This document shows, one piece after another, positions 25,137 through 33,781 of a stretch of DNA of 64,000 nucleotides. How positions within the stretch are numbered: the stretch's first letter is position 1; the number at the start of each line of letters is the position of its first letter. Position numbers and translations under genes: made by a program. The notes below the pieces were generated by a model. The model was given only the letters and a program-made list of their open reading frames with translations, was not told where the DNA came from and searched no databases. The stretch comes from HRBIN30 sp964534275 (lineage in GTDB: Bacteria > Desulfobacterota > Binatia > HRBIN30), in contig CAZHQG010000005.1 in assembly GCA_964534275.1 (NCBI GenBank), forward strand, positions 1 to 64,000, in the 5' to 3' direction.

Positions 25137-25862
25137 TCACGCGAGGGGATTGGTGCGCGGGCTTGCAGCCTGACGGATGGCATCGAGATCACAAACTGTG
25201 ATCGAACGCCGGCCGTACCGGATCCAACCTTGGTGGGCGAACTCTGCCATTGCTTTGCTCACGCGTTCGCGAGACGCACCGACCATTTCTGCCAAGTGCT
25301 CGTGTGTAAGTGGTAACGTTAGTTGCAGTCCCTCTGGCGTGTGCCTGCCAAAGGCTTCGGCAAGCTCGATGAAGGCGAGGGCGAGACGGCCAGGAAGATC
25401 CAACACCATGCAGTGTAGCAGGCGCATGGCGAAACGAGCTTGGCGCATTAGCAGGCGGTTGAAAAATTCGGCCACCGTTGCCGGTGGGAGCGTGTGCACG
25501 ACGCGTTCGAAGGCCGCTCGAGGGATCAGTGCCAACGTTGCTTCGGTAAACGCGTCGGCTGAACTCCAGCGAGGGCGCTCCTTGTCAACGAGAGGAAATC
25601 CGAAAATCGTGCCTGGTTGATAGAGGGCACACAACACCCGCCGCCCGTCGGGCAGATACACGGAAACACTGACCTCCCCCCGCAGCAGAAAGAAGACGGT
25701 ACTGCGCGAGCTTCCCTGCGGAAGGATTGCGGTTCGTGGCGGATAGGTCCGGTACACCGCGGCCTCCAAGAGGCGATCGATTGCCGATGGAGGCAGCGCC
25801 CAGTCGCGGGTCCACCGGGTGCGGAGGTCGGCATCGATCGTTACGGGCAGCGAGTGTGACAT
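25137..25862 (-). CDS. Crp/Fnr-family transcriptional regulator
   Basis: 241 residues. An N-terminal cyclic-nucleotide-binding-type beta barrel (VYRTYPPRTAILPQGS, FFLLRGEVSVSVYLPDGR, LYQPGTIFGFPL), a dimer helix, and a C-terminal winged helix LTHEHLAEMVGASRERVSKAMAEF. The Arg-Glu of the CRP recognition helix is kept (SRERV), while the later Arg is Lys. No Fnr-type N-terminal Cys cluster. A perfect TGTGA-N6-TCACA site overlaps its own start codon (25855-25870), so autoregulation is likely. The ligand cannot be read from sequence. Divergent from the amidohydrolase gene. Confidence 0.9.
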   Translation of the reverse strand: MSHSLPVTIDADLRTRWTRDWALPPSAIDRLLEAAVYRTYPPRTAILPQGSSRSTVFFLLRGEVSVSVYLPDGRRVLCALYQPGTIFGFPLVDKERPRWSSADAFTEATLALIPRAAFERVVHTLPPATVAEFFNRLLMRQARFAMRLLHCMVLDLPGRLALAFIELAEAFGRHTPEGLQLTLPLTHEHLAEMVGASRERVSKAMAEFAHQGWIRYGRRSITVCDLDAIRQAASPRTNPLA

Positions 25863-25870
25863 GGGTCACA
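25855..25870. promoter_or_regulatory. CRP-type operator overlapping crp-like start codon
   Basis: TGTGACATGGGTCACA matches the CAP consensus TGTGA-N6-TCACA exactly. The start codon of the Crp-like gene (25862-25860) lies in the spacer. The divergent amidohydrolase start at 25962 is 92 bases away, so one site could repress the regulator and activate the neighbour. Confidence 0.75.
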
Positions 25871-25961
25871 GAGCCCTCGATCGGTTTTCCCTACGAGATG
25901 GAGCCACGAAACTCAATACATCACGGTGGCTGTAAGAGCACACCGGAGAAGGAGGGAAGAG

Positions 25962-27128
25962 ATGCAGACAGAACGACGGTACGAATTCATCTCAGCGGAC
26001 TCGCATATCGTAGAGCCGCCCGACTTGTGGGAGAAGTGGCTCCCGAAAGAGTTCCTTCCCAAAGCACCAAAGTTGGTAAAGGACGCCGAGGGAGGAGACG
26101 CGTGGCAGTACCGCCCTGGCACCCCACCTGTGCCGCTGGGCTTAGTGACGACCTATCCCGGCAGGACCTATGACCAGTTCAAGTGGACGGGTGCCCGGTA
26201 TGACAAGGTGAATCAAGGCGCGTTCATCGGTTCGGAGCGGGTGAAGGAACAGATCATCGACGGCGTCGACGCGGAGGTTTTGTACCCATCGCAGCGCACC
26301 ATGCGCCATTTCATGCTCGACGATGACCCCGAGTTCCACAAAGCGGGCATCCAAGCTTACAACAACTGGATGGCAAAGGAGTTCATGGCCGCCGATCCTT
26401 CGCGGCTCATTGGGCTTGCCCAAATGCCGAACCTGGGCGTGGAAGAAATGATTGCGGAAATGCGCCGCGCCAAGCAGCTCGGCATGCGGGGCGTGATTTT
26501 GTCGAGTTGGCCGAGCGGGGCTCCTGCGCTTACTGTGGACGACAATGCGTTTTGGGCTGAAGCGGAGCGACTCGAGATGCCAGTGAGCATCCATTTGGGC
26601 GTTGCCTCCAAGCAGAGTGGTAAGGCACAAGTCAGTACGGGGATGATGGAAGGGCAGGGTTTGCTGAGCACCGGAGCGAAGACCATCGTGGGTTATGCGT
26701 GCGCCGGGCTGGACACGATGCCCAATATCATCGCCGAGACGATCTTGTCGGGATTGTTCGACCGCTTTCCGCGGTTGAAGTTCATTTCCGTCGAAGCCGG
26801 CGCCGGGTGGGTCCCGTTCTTCTTGGAGCAACTCGACGATCGCTACTTCCGCAATCGCCGTTGGGCGAAAGTGGAACTCCAAATGTTGCCCAGCGAGTAT
26901 TTCCGCCGGAACTGGCTCGTGACGTTCGTGCAGGACTTTTACGGCATCCGCAACCGACACGCGGTGGGAATCAAGAACATGATGTGGTCGACGGACTACC
27001 CGCACCATATTTGCGACTGGCCGTACACGCGTAAGCTTGCCAACGAAATGTTTTCGGGGGTGCCCGAGGAGGAACGCTACGCAATTTGCGCGGGCAACGC
27101 AGTGGAACTCTACAAGCTCGCACAGTGA
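25962..27128 (+). CDS. Amidohydrolase-2 family metal-dependent hydrolase
   Basis: 388 residues from ATG 25962, preceded by GGAGGGAAGAG. TIM-barrel amidohydrolase features are ISADSHIVEPPDLWEKW with the DxH-type metal site, GVDAEVLYPSQRTM, LIGLAQMPNLGVEEMIAEM, PVSIHLGV with a metal His, ISVEAGAGWVPFFLEQLDDRY and MMWSTDYPHHICDWP with the catalytic Asp. Members include aminocarboxymuconate decarboxylase-like and aromatic-degrading enzymes; the substrate here is unknown. A strong hairpin terminator follows. The Crp-type site upstream suggests control by the divergent regulator. Confidence 0.9.
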   Translation: MQTERRYEFISADSHIVEPPDLWEKWLPKEFLPKAPKLVKDAEGGDAWQYRPGTPPVPLGLVTTYPGRTYDQFKWTGARYDKVNQGAFIGSERVKEQIIDGVDAEVLYPSQRTMRHFMLDDDPEFHKAGIQAYNNWMAKEFMAADPSRLIGLAQMPNLGVEEMIAEMRRAKQLGMRGVILSSWPSGAPALTVDDNAFWAEAERLEMPVSIHLGVASKQSGKAQVSTGMMEGQGLLSTGAKTIVGYACAGLDTMPNIIAETILSGLFDRFPRLKFISVEAGAGWVPFFLEQLDDRYFRNRRWAKVELQMLPSEYFRRNWLVTFVQDFYGIRNRHAVGIKNMMWSTDYPHHICDWPYTRKLANEMFSGVPEEERYAICAGNAVELYKLAQ

Positions 27129-27185
27129 GCTTGTGCAAGGTAGCGTCCTTCGTCGTGGTGGTGTCGTTACACCCCCACACCCTGT

Positions 27186-27220
27186 GGGGCCGGCGATCCG
27201 TACCGCCGGCCCCTTTCTTC
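27186..27220 (+). terminator. Intrinsic terminator after amidohydrolase
   Basis: A perfect 10-bp stem GGGGCCGGCG/CGCCGGCCCC (27186-27195 with 27204-27213), 8-base loop, then TTTCTTC. It lies 58 bases after the stop. Confidence 0.75.
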
Positions 27221-27270
27221 ACGCTTGGAACAGTTGACCGCACACCCGGTTCTGGTGTTTAGACCTAAGA

Positions 27271-27744
27271 ATGCAGCGTCTTAGGCTCACACGGGTGGCG
27301 AGCTTGGCTTTCCTCCTGGCGCTCGCATGCGCGGGAGCAGGCCCTCCCACGGTGGCGGAAGGCGGGCGATGGCGTGAGCCAACTCCGGATTTGAGCACTC
27401 CGCCTGCTTCTACGGTGGCCCACGAGACGATCCGTACCGTCCACCAGATTTTGCTACTGGCGCCGCCTCCGCCGCAGCTCGTCCCTGAACTTTGGGACTT
27501 TTATCTCGTCTTGTCAGAACGTGCGGCGACCGGTGAGGTGTCGCCCGGATGGGCAGCGTATCTCTACACGAACTACTTCTTGGACTTAGTGCAACAGCGG
27601 CCGAGCGGACTTCCACGTCGCGACCGCAACGAAATTCGCCAGCATTTGCAAGCGAGCATCGAATATTACAACATTCGGAAACGCCCGGAGGCGCGCCCTG
27701 CACCCTTCGGCCACTGGGTGTACCAAGTCATGCCCAACCAGTGA
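27271..27744 (+). CDS. Small predicted lipoprotein
   Basis: 157 residues. Signal with lipobox LALAC (Cys20). The mature part has a Pro-rich start and then a helical region (TVAHETIRTVHQILLLAPP, ELWDFYLVLSERAATG, WAAYLYTNYFLDLVQQRP, RDRNEIRQHLQASIEYYN). No known domain. Its stop is 4 bases before the dockerin-like gene, so the two are probably one transcript; it may be that protein's partner or carrier. No clear ribosome site is visible. Confidence 0.6.
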   Translation: MQRLRLTRVASLAFLLALACAGAGPPTVAEGGRWREPTPDLSTPPASTVAHETIRTVHQILLLAPPPPQLVPELWDFYLVLSERAATGEVSPGWAAYLYTNYFLDLVQQRPSGLPRRDRNEIRQHLQASIEYYNIRKRPEARPAPFGHWVYQVMPNQ

Positions 27745-27748
27745 GCGT

Positions 27749-28153
27749 ATGATGAGAGCCGACAGGTTCGTTGGTGCGTCGAAAGGTGCTGTGCGCGCCG
27801 TGCTTCTGGGTCTCTTCATTTTGGGAGCTGCGTGCTTGCTTGTGCCGCCGGCGATGTCCCAGCTCGTATGTCCCGGCGACTGCAATTGGAATGGCGTCGT
27901 GAGCATCGATGAGATCATTGTGGCCGTGAACATTGCGCTTGGATTGCGGAATCGTCACGACTGCCCCCCGGCCGACGTGGACAACAATGGCGACGTGACG
28001 ATCGACGAGATCATCAGCGCGGTTCATCGGGCACTCCAAGGGTGCGAGGCAGCGGAACGGTGGGGGCCGTTCTTGCCGGCGTTGGCAAGCACTAAAAGCT
28101 CGTCCGAGCCAGGGAATTCGGCAACGGGCACGGACATCTTGGGGGCGTTCTAG
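27749..28153 (+). CDS. Minimal secreted dockerin-like protein
   Basis: 134 residues. A long signal peptide (about 13-37, ending AMSQ) is followed by almost nothing but a Cys-framed EF-hand pair (about 41-99): CPGDCNWNGVVSIDEIIVAV and VDNNGDVTIDEIISAVHRAL-QGC. A 35-residue Ser/Thr/Gly tail ends the protein. Asp/Asn positions fit two calcium loops in dockerin type I order. A free dockerin with no catalytic domain could be an adaptor or competitor in a cohesin/dockerin-like assembly. Overlaps the convergent plsB stop by 4 bases. Confidence 0.75.
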   Translation: MMRADRFVGASKGAVRAVLLGLFILGAACLLVPPAMSQLVCPGDCNWNGVVSIDEIIVAVNIALGLRNRHDCPPADVDNNGDVTIDEIISAVHRALQGCEAAERWGPFLPALASTKSSSEPGNSATGTDILGAF

Positions 28154-30579
28154 ATCGACAACGGCGATGCCGGTTCGCCTTTGGGCGTCGCCATGGTCGC
28201 GAAACCGGCGGAAGGCACTTCTCGGAGTGCGACTTCTTCAGCGAAGCGAGCCAGTGCGCGTGCAGCTACGCCATCGAGCCAAAGCAGCGCTGCTCGCAAC
28301 TGATCTGCCCATCGCTTCCGGCGCACCGGGTCGACTCCAGGTCCAAGCAGGCCATGGTAGCTTGCTAAATCCACCGCAGCTTGGAGCAAAACGCGGGAAG
28401 TTGGCTCCGTGCTGCGAATGCGCCGTTGAAGCCACAACTGCCGTGCCAAGTTCCCGCACTGGGAAACGAAGCCTAAGCGATTCTCGTTTGCCTGATCGCC
28501 CCACAAAAGGGCAGCCTGAGCTGCCACCCAGTAGGTCTCCAAGAACGGTCGCAAGCTGGCCGGCGCGAGAAGCGGACGCAAGTGATGGAACAATTCGTCG
28601 ACACCGTCCGCGTGCGCGAGCAATGTTTGCCAGTCTGGGTGCGCACGCCGGAGTTCGGCGTCGATTTCCTCCCGGAATTGCTGGCGATCGGGAAAGAAAA
28701 AGTCGAACTTCAGCAGGTCGCGAAGCCAGAAGACGACCCGCCAAAATTCCTGTGTGGCTTCTTCGTGAGAATGGACGGGCATGCCAGTGCGTTGGCGGGC
28801 AAGAAAAGAGTCGCGTACGGCAAACAACGCGAGCTCCGCAATCGCTCCGCCAAGAAAAAAATGCACGACCGTATTGCGATAGTAGCCGGCTGCCGGTTGC
28901 TGTTCTGGGCTGACCAAGTACACGGGCTCCTCACCTTGGCGGAAACAAGATACCGCCTCGTTTTCCACAAGAGCCTCCAGGACCGCCGTGACTTGCGAAA
29001 CTGTACCCCAGGCAAACCCCGCCGTGGTGGGGAGTTCCCGTGTTTCCGCCCAGCGGAGAAGATCTGCTACGAGTGCTGTAACTTCTCCTGCGGTGAGCGC
29101 TCGGTCCGGAACCGACAACAACGCAAAGCTAGTCACCGCGGTGGGCGTGAGCGGTGTCGCACGGGCAATGCGCACGCAAAGCTCGAACGCCAGTTTTTGG
29201 ATGGGGCGACTGGTTTCTTCCGGGTCGGCCAGGGTCGCGATGGACTCCCGCGCGATGAACTCGCTGAGCGCAAGCTCGGGAGCAATGCGTAAGTGGATGT
29301 CCCCGTAACGACGCCTGAGGCGACGCAGGACGCGAACCAACCAGCGCCAGCTTTCGCGGGTTTTTGCGCCGCCGCGGTGCTCGGTTGCGTACTCGGCTAG
29401 GTCTTGGATCTGGTCGTAAGTGATCGACACGGGAACGAGGTACACTTCGTCCACTTTGCCACGGCGGTACGCATCCACCACGTAAGAAAGAATGCCGTAG
29501 CGCGGCGGTAAGAGTTTGCCCGACCGCGAGCGGCCTCCTTCGATGTACCACTCCAAGGAAAACCGCTTTTCGAGCAAGTAATCGACGTACTGCCGGAGCA
29601 CGAACTTGTAGAGTTCATTGTCGCGGAACGTGCGCCGGATGAAAAAGACTCCACTGCGTCTCACGAGCGGCCCAACCGGGAAAAAGTTCATATTGATGCC
29701 ACCCGCGGTGTGGTTTGGTGGAAGACCGTTTTCGTAAAGAGCCAGGAACAAAACCAAGTGATCCAGATTCGAGCGGTGGGCCGGGAGGAAGCAAACGGGC
29801 CCTTTTTGGGCGAGTGTTTGCACCCTCGCGAGTTGGTCGGGACTGTACCGGAGGGCTCGGTACCCGCGCTGCACGATGCGCCGCGTAAGATTCGCGACGA
29901 GGTCGATTACGGTCGGATCATGAGTTGCGGCGATTTCGTGCAAATAGCGGATGGCTTCCCGGTGGACTTGTGTTTCGGATTTGCCGAGTTGGCTGGCATA
30001 AGCAGCGACGCCGGCGCGAAAAGGTGCCCGCGCCGAGATTTCCTCGATCACGAACCGAGGAACCTTGTAGCGCGCTCCTCGATGACGACGCTCTGCCCGT
30101 TCAAGTGCTAGAGCTGCCTGTCGGCAGACAAACTCGCTCAAGCCAACGGTGTGCGCGAGGTCTTGAGTCGTCGCTCGCTGCCAGCGAGCCCGGAGCTCCG
30201 AAACCGAAGCCGCCGGAGCCTCGAGAATTTCGAAGCGGTGGCGGGAAAACCGGCTGAGAAACCACTGCCGCATGCGCCCAGGGGTCCGCGGATCACCAAA
30301 CGGCAACAGATCGCGCCATCGCACGGCGTTACTTTCGCCTCGATGAGGCGGGTGCCAAATGACCCGCACCGGTGCGAGTCGGGGCTCTGTAGGGTCCGCG
30401 AGGATCGCATCGAACTCCGGGGAGGGTCGGGGCAAACGTCCGGGGCCCGACGTTCGTAAAACCACTGCGCGCTGCGAACGTTGCCGGAGCCAGTTGCGCA
30501 GCAGCCTTTCCTCTGTGGGGGAGGAAACTTCCAGGAGATACACTGTGTTGTGCTGCTCGATCTCGGAGTTGTGCGCCAT
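28150..30579 (-). CDS. plsB: Glycerol-3-phosphate 1-O-acyltransferase
   Basis: 809 residues, the size of the long PlsB form. Acyltransferase blocks in order: FLPAHRSNLDHLVLF (HxxxxD catalytic), GGINMNFFPVGPLVRRSGVFFIRR, and EWYIEGGRSRSGKLLPPRYG (glycerol-3-phosphate binding), then VYLVPVSITYDQI. It adds the first acyl chain to sn-glycerol-3-phosphate at the inner membrane, beginning phospholipid synthesis. The N- and C-terminal parts are large helical regions as in E. coli PlsB. Divergent from the FG-GAP/dockerin-like gene with only 94 bases between starts. Confidence 0.92.
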   Translation of the reverse strand: MAHNSEIEQHNTVYLLEVSSPTEERLLRNWLRQRSQRAVVLRTSGPGRLPRPSPEFDAILADPTEPRLAPVRVIWHPPHRGESNAVRWRDLLPFGDPRTPGRMRQWFLSRFSRHRFEILEAPAASVSELRARWQRATTQDLAHTVGLSEFVCRQAALALERAERRHRGARYKVPRFVIEEISARAPFRAGVAAYASQLGKSETQVHREAIRYLHEIAATHDPTVIDLVANLTRRIVQRGYRALRYSPDQLARVQTLAQKGPVCFLPAHRSNLDHLVLFLALYENGLPPNHTAGGINMNFFPVGPLVRRSGVFFIRRTFRDNELYKFVLRQYVDYLLEKRFSLEWYIEGGRSRSGKLLPPRYGILSYVVDAYRRGKVDEVYLVPVSITYDQIQDLAEYATEHRGGAKTRESWRWLVRVLRRLRRRYGDIHLRIAPELALSEFIARESIATLADPEETSRPIQKLAFELCVRIARATPLTPTAVTSFALLSVPDRALTAGEVTALVADLLRWAETRELPTTAGFAWGTVSQVTAVLEALVENEAVSCFRQGEEPVYLVSPEQQPAAGYYRNTVVHFFLGGAIAELALFAVRDSFLARQRTGMPVHSHEEATQEFWRVVFWLRDLLKFDFFFPDRQQFREEIDAELRRAHPDWQTLLAHADGVDELFHHLRPLLAPASLRPFLETYWVAAQAALLWGDQANENRLGFVSQCGNLARQLWLQRRIRSTEPTSRVLLQAAVDLASYHGLLGPGVDPVRRKRWADQLRAALLWLDGVAARALARFAEEVALREVPSAGFATMATPKGEPASPLSI

Positions 30580-30614
30580 GCGTGTGCGTTCGTCCTACCC
30601 CAATGGCCGGGCGC

Positions 30615-30643
30615 TTGTCCAAGGGTGGATTTTGTGTGGACAA
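30615..30643. promoter_or_regulatory. Inverted repeat in divergent plsB/FG-GAP promoter region
   Basis: TTGTCC (30615-30620) and GGACAA (30638-30643) form a 6-bp inverted repeat with a 17-base spacer, within the 94-base gap that must hold both divergent promoters. Possible operator; short enough to be chance. Confidence 0.3.
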
Positions 30644-30651
30644 CATCGGCT

Positions 30652-30673
30652 GGCTCGGGGTAGAAGCCGAGCC
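30652..30673 (+). promoter_or_regulatory. Hairpin directly abutting a start codon
   Basis: GGCTCGG/CCGAGCC, a 7-bp GC stem with an 8-base loop, ends at 30673, the base before ATG 30674. No separate Shine-Dalgarno is visible, so the leader hairpin probably limits initiation or the start lies elsewhere. Confidence 0.5.
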
Positions 30674-32713
30674 ATGGCTGCCTCTGTGGGCCGATGCAGG
30701 TTGCGCCAGTACGCGCGCAGGGGTGCCCAATTGTGGCTAGCGCTCTCTTCGTGGTTGCGGGCGACGGCGGTTGCGGCGGAGCCGCTGAGCCCGGGGTGCC
30801 CGGGCGATTGCGACGGCAGCGGTACGACGACGGTCGAGGAGATCGTGCTCGCGGTGCGCATTGCTTTAGGGATGAGTCCGCTCGGCGCGTGCTCTGCCGC
30901 TGACCGGGATTCGAGCGGCACAGTGACCATCGAAGAAATCGTGCAAGCCGTTGTTGCCGCCTTGAACGGTTGCTCGCATCCAACCGCGACGCCGGTGCCT
31001 TCGATGACGGAAAGTCCGCTGCCGTCTTGGACGCCATCGACGCGTACATCCGCTCCCACCGCAACGGCGACGCCCGACCCGAATCCGACCAGCGTTCCGC
31101 CGCCAACACAAGCAGCCTGCTTCGTCGACGTGGCCGCGGAAGCTGGGCTGACTTACGTGCACTATGAGCCGCCGTGGCCTCCTCCGTTTTACGAACAGGT
31201 GTTTTACACCGCGGGCGCTGCCGCTGGCGACTTCGATGGCGACGGTCGCGAGGATCTGGCCGTGACTCAGCTCCGAGAACCTTCTTTGTTGCTTTTCCGC
31301 AATCGAGGTGACGGAAGCTTTGACGAGGTTTCGGCGGAGGCTGGAGTGCGAATGTTCGGTGCTCGCCTGAGTGGAGTTGCTTGGGGAGACGTAGACAACG
31401 ACGGCGACTTGGATCTCTACGCCACCGCTCTTGGTGCCGACCAACGCCGTCACTACTTATTCATCAACGACGGGTCGGGACATTTTACCGAGGAAGGTGT
31501 GCCGCGGGGCGCGGCAGTTGCGACCTTGGAGCCACACTTTGGGTTCAGCGTCGCCTTCGGCGACTACGACCGCGACGGTTTCTTGGACCTTCATGTGACA
31601 GAATGGCGCCCGCGAGCATACAATCGCCTTGGAGCGCCATCGCACGCACGCTTGCTGCGGAATTTGGGGACAGCGAAGCCTGGCCATTTTCAAGACGTAA
31701 CGAGAGAAGCAGGCGTCGCGCTGGAAAACATTCCGCCCCTGCGAGCCGATTTGGGCTTTGGGTTCTCGTTTACCTCTCGTTTTGCAGACATGGATGACGA
31801 TGGCTGGCCGGACCTGCTGATCGCCGCCGATTTCGGTACTAGCCGCCTGTTTTGGAACAACGGCGATGGAACTTTTGTCGACGGAACTGTTGCTGCAGGA
31901 GTCGGCACCGACGAGAACGGAATGGGCTCCGCGGTAGGGGATATCGATGGGGACGGCCGTTTGGACTGGTTCGTGAGTTCGATTTGGGACCCGAAAGCTC
32001 GGTGCCAAGGACCCGAAGGGTGCTTTTGGGGGACGAGTGGAAACCGGCTGTTCCGGAACCTCGGCGGCCGAAAGTTCGCGGATGTAACCGATGAATACCG
32101 TGTGCGCGATGCTGGGTGGGCGTGGGGAGCGGCATTTTGGGATCCTGACAACGACGGAGACCTGGACTTAGTGGTTGCGAATGGCATCCATCTGCCGACG
32201 CTGGATGCCATCGGTTTGCCCGAGCTGGACGATGACTACGAGCAGGACCTTTTGCGCCTTTGGGAGAACACCGGGACTTCCATGCATGAAGTCGCGGTAC
32301 GATGGGGTATCGAGGATCGGCGGCAGGGGCGTGGGGTCGTGGTGTGGGACTACGACCAGGACGGCGATGTGGACCTTTTTGTGGCAAACAATTCCGACCG
32401 GCCTGCACTGTATCGGAACCAATGTGGAAACCGACGACACTGGTTACGGGTCCGCGTGGTCGGCGCCCGCACGAATCGGGACGGCCTGCACGCCAGGGTG
32501 CGCGTGTGGCCCACGCGATCTTCCGCGCCGCTGATGCGCGAGGTCGATGGAGGGAGCAACTACCTGGGACAAAGCGAACGCACCGTGCACTTTGGCCTGG
32601 GAGAAAGCGGAGAGCCAGTTGCTCGCGTCGAAGTAGTATGGCCCGGCTCTGGCACCGTCGCCGCATGGGAGAACGTTGGGGTCGATCGCACGTTGCGGGT
32701 GGTGGAACCTTAA
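30674..32713 (+). CDS. Secreted FG-GAP/VCBS-repeat CRTAC1-like protein with N-terminal dockerin-like pair
   Basis: 679 residues from ATG 30674. Signal peptide ending AVAAE (about 35), then a Cys-framed EF-hand pair (about 42-100): CPGDCDGSGTTTVEEIVLAV and DRDSSGTVTIEEIVQAVVAAL. A Thr/Pro/Ser linker (about 101-146) leads to a seven-bladed-type FG-GAP/VCBS propeller with many calcium loops (DFDGDGREDLAV, DVDNDGDLDLYA, DIDGDGRLDWFV, DPDNDGDLDLVV, DYDQDGDVDLFV) and a C-terminal ASPIC/UnbV domain (RVEVVWPGSGTV). Extracellular calcium-binding protein, probably adhesive or complex-forming. An intrinsic terminator follows. Confidence 0.85.
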   Translation: MAASVGRCRLRQYARRGAQLWLALSSWLRATAVAAEPLSPGCPGDCDGSGTTTVEEIVLAVRIALGMSPLGACSAADRDSSGTVTIEEIVQAVVAALNGCSHPTATPVPSMTESPLPSWTPSTRTSAPTATATPDPNPTSVPPPTQAACFVDVAAEAGLTYVHYEPPWPPPFYEQVFYTAGAAAGDFDGDGREDLAVTQLREPSLLLFRNRGDGSFDEVSAEAGVRMFGARLSGVAWGDVDNDGDLDLYATALGADQRRHYLFINDGSGHFTEEGVPRGAAVATLEPHFGFSVAFGDYDRDGFLDLHVTEWRPRAYNRLGAPSHARLLRNLGTAKPGHFQDVTREAGVALENIPPLRADLGFGFSFTSRFADMDDDGWPDLLIAADFGTSRLFWNNGDGTFVDGTVAAGVGTDENGMGSAVGDIDGDGRLDWFVSSIWDPKARCQGPEGCFWGTSGNRLFRNLGGRKFADVTDEYRVRDAGWAWGAAFWDPDNDGDLDLVVANGIHLPTLDAIGLPELDDDYEQDLLRLWENTGTSMHEVAVRWGIEDRRQGRGVVVWDYDQDGDVDLFVANNSDRPALYRNQCGNRRHWLRVRVVGARTNRDGLHARVRVWPTRSSAPLMREVDGGSNYLGQSERTVHFGLGESGEPVARVEVVWPGSGTVAAWENVGVDRTLRVVEP

Positions 32714-32736
32714 AGTTGCTGCTCGAAAGTTGCTGC

Positions 32737-32764
32737 ACGGAGCGTGTAGCGGCCTCCGTTTTTT
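32737..32764 (+). terminator. Intrinsic terminator after FG-GAP/dockerin-like gene
   Basis: ACGGAG/CTCCGT stem (32737-32742 with 32754-32759), 11-base loop, then a 6-T run ending at 32764. It starts 24 bases after the stop. Confidence 0.6.
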
Positions 32765-32916
32765 CACAGTGCTGCCGGCAGAGTCTGCTGGGCGGGGAGC
32801 GGCCGAAACTTGGGTTGGGGGAGAGGATCGGCGCGCCACGGCTGTGGTCGCTGCGTTCGTCGGATCACTGGCGTTGCGGGTGGTGTAGAGCGACCACGCT
32901 GACTTGCCGCACCACG

Positions 32917-33690
32917 CTACCGATTGTTTGAGTTGTCGGACAGCAACCGCTGCCGCTGCGCGTGGCGAGCGGCTCGGCCTTCAGGGGATTGCCAGACGGC
33001 CCTTGTTTCTCGTGCCTCGGCGTCGCTTTCGCCAAGAATCGCAGCGACAGCGGGAGCGACTAAAGCTGCTTTTGTATGTGCGTACGCTTCTGCGGGGAGG
33101 TTCGCCAAGCGGCTCGCGCGGCGTAGCACGGTCTCCCGCGCTATGGCCGAGGGAAGGAGTTCATCGACCAACCCGAGCCGCACGGCTTGTGCCGCTGGGT
33201 ACAGCGCTGCGCCGAGCATGAGTTCCGCCGCGCGGGCATGCGGCAAACGCAAACGAACGATTTCCATTGCTGCCCGAGGATACGCGGCGCCAACGGCAAC
33301 CTCGTTCAGGCCTACCCGGTACTCGCCCTCCACGCCCAGACGGTAATCGCACGCCAACGCGAGTACGAGACCTCCTGCAATCGCGTGACCCTGAATCCAA
33401 GCGACGGTGGGTTTCGGAAAGCGAAGCAGGTCCAAGTGGACGTCGCGGTAGAGCTCGTAAAATGCCGCCGCCGCATCCTCGCTGCGCCGTGGAGCCCGAA
33501 AATCAAATCCCGCACTAAAGAAAGCTCCAGACCCCGTGAGGACCAGTGCGCGGATGTTCGAGTCGGAGCGTGCTGCCACTAAGCTTGCCTGCAAATCGCG
33601 TAGGAGCTGTTCCTCGATTGCGTTGGCCGGAGGCCGGTTCAGTGCCAGGACGCGAACGTTGCCGATGTCCTCGGTGTGAATGAACGCCAT
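32917..33690 (-). CDS. Enoyl-CoA hydratase/isomerase family protein
   Basis: 257 residues from ATG 33690 (a GTG just before is possible). Crotonase blocks are VRVLALNRPPANAI, the oxyanion segment SGAFFSAGFDF, PTVAWIQGHAIAGGLVLALACDYRLG and RVGLNEVAVGAAYPRAAMEIVRLRL. The acidic residues of true hydratases are not clearly placed, so it may be an isomerase or dehalogenase-like member. C-terminal helices include a basic end. Divergent from glnS, 91 bases between starts. Confidence 0.87.
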   Translation of the reverse strand: MAFIHTEDIGNVRVLALNRPPANAIEEQLLRDLQASLVAARSDSNIRALVLTGSGAFFSAGFDFRAPRRSEDAAAAFYELYRDVHLDLLRFPKPTVAWIQGHAIAGGLVLALACDYRLGVEGEYRVGLNEVAVGAAYPRAAMEIVRLRLPHARAAELMLGAALYPAAQAVRLGLVDELLPSAIARETVLRRASRLANLPAEAYAHTKAALVAPAVAAILGESDAEARETRAVWQSPEGRAARHAQRQRLLSDNSNNR

Positions 33691-33781
33691 CACGCTGTAG
33701 TAGTCCTCAGCGCGCAGCGTTGTGCAAGCCCACTAGCGTTGACCAGGAAATGCAAGCTCCCTACAAGCAGAAAGCCACACG

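Noticed and set aside
25187..25203. GATCACA-AAC-TGTGATC inverted repeat
   Set aside because: The half-sites are in the reverse order to a CRP site with a 3-base gap, and it lies in the coding end of the regulator. Best explained as chance or a short hairpin.
30138..31109. Long antisense frames opposite plsB and the FG-GAP gene
   Set aside because: High GC makes opposite-strand frames long; their translations are Arg/Pro/Ser-rich without motifs.
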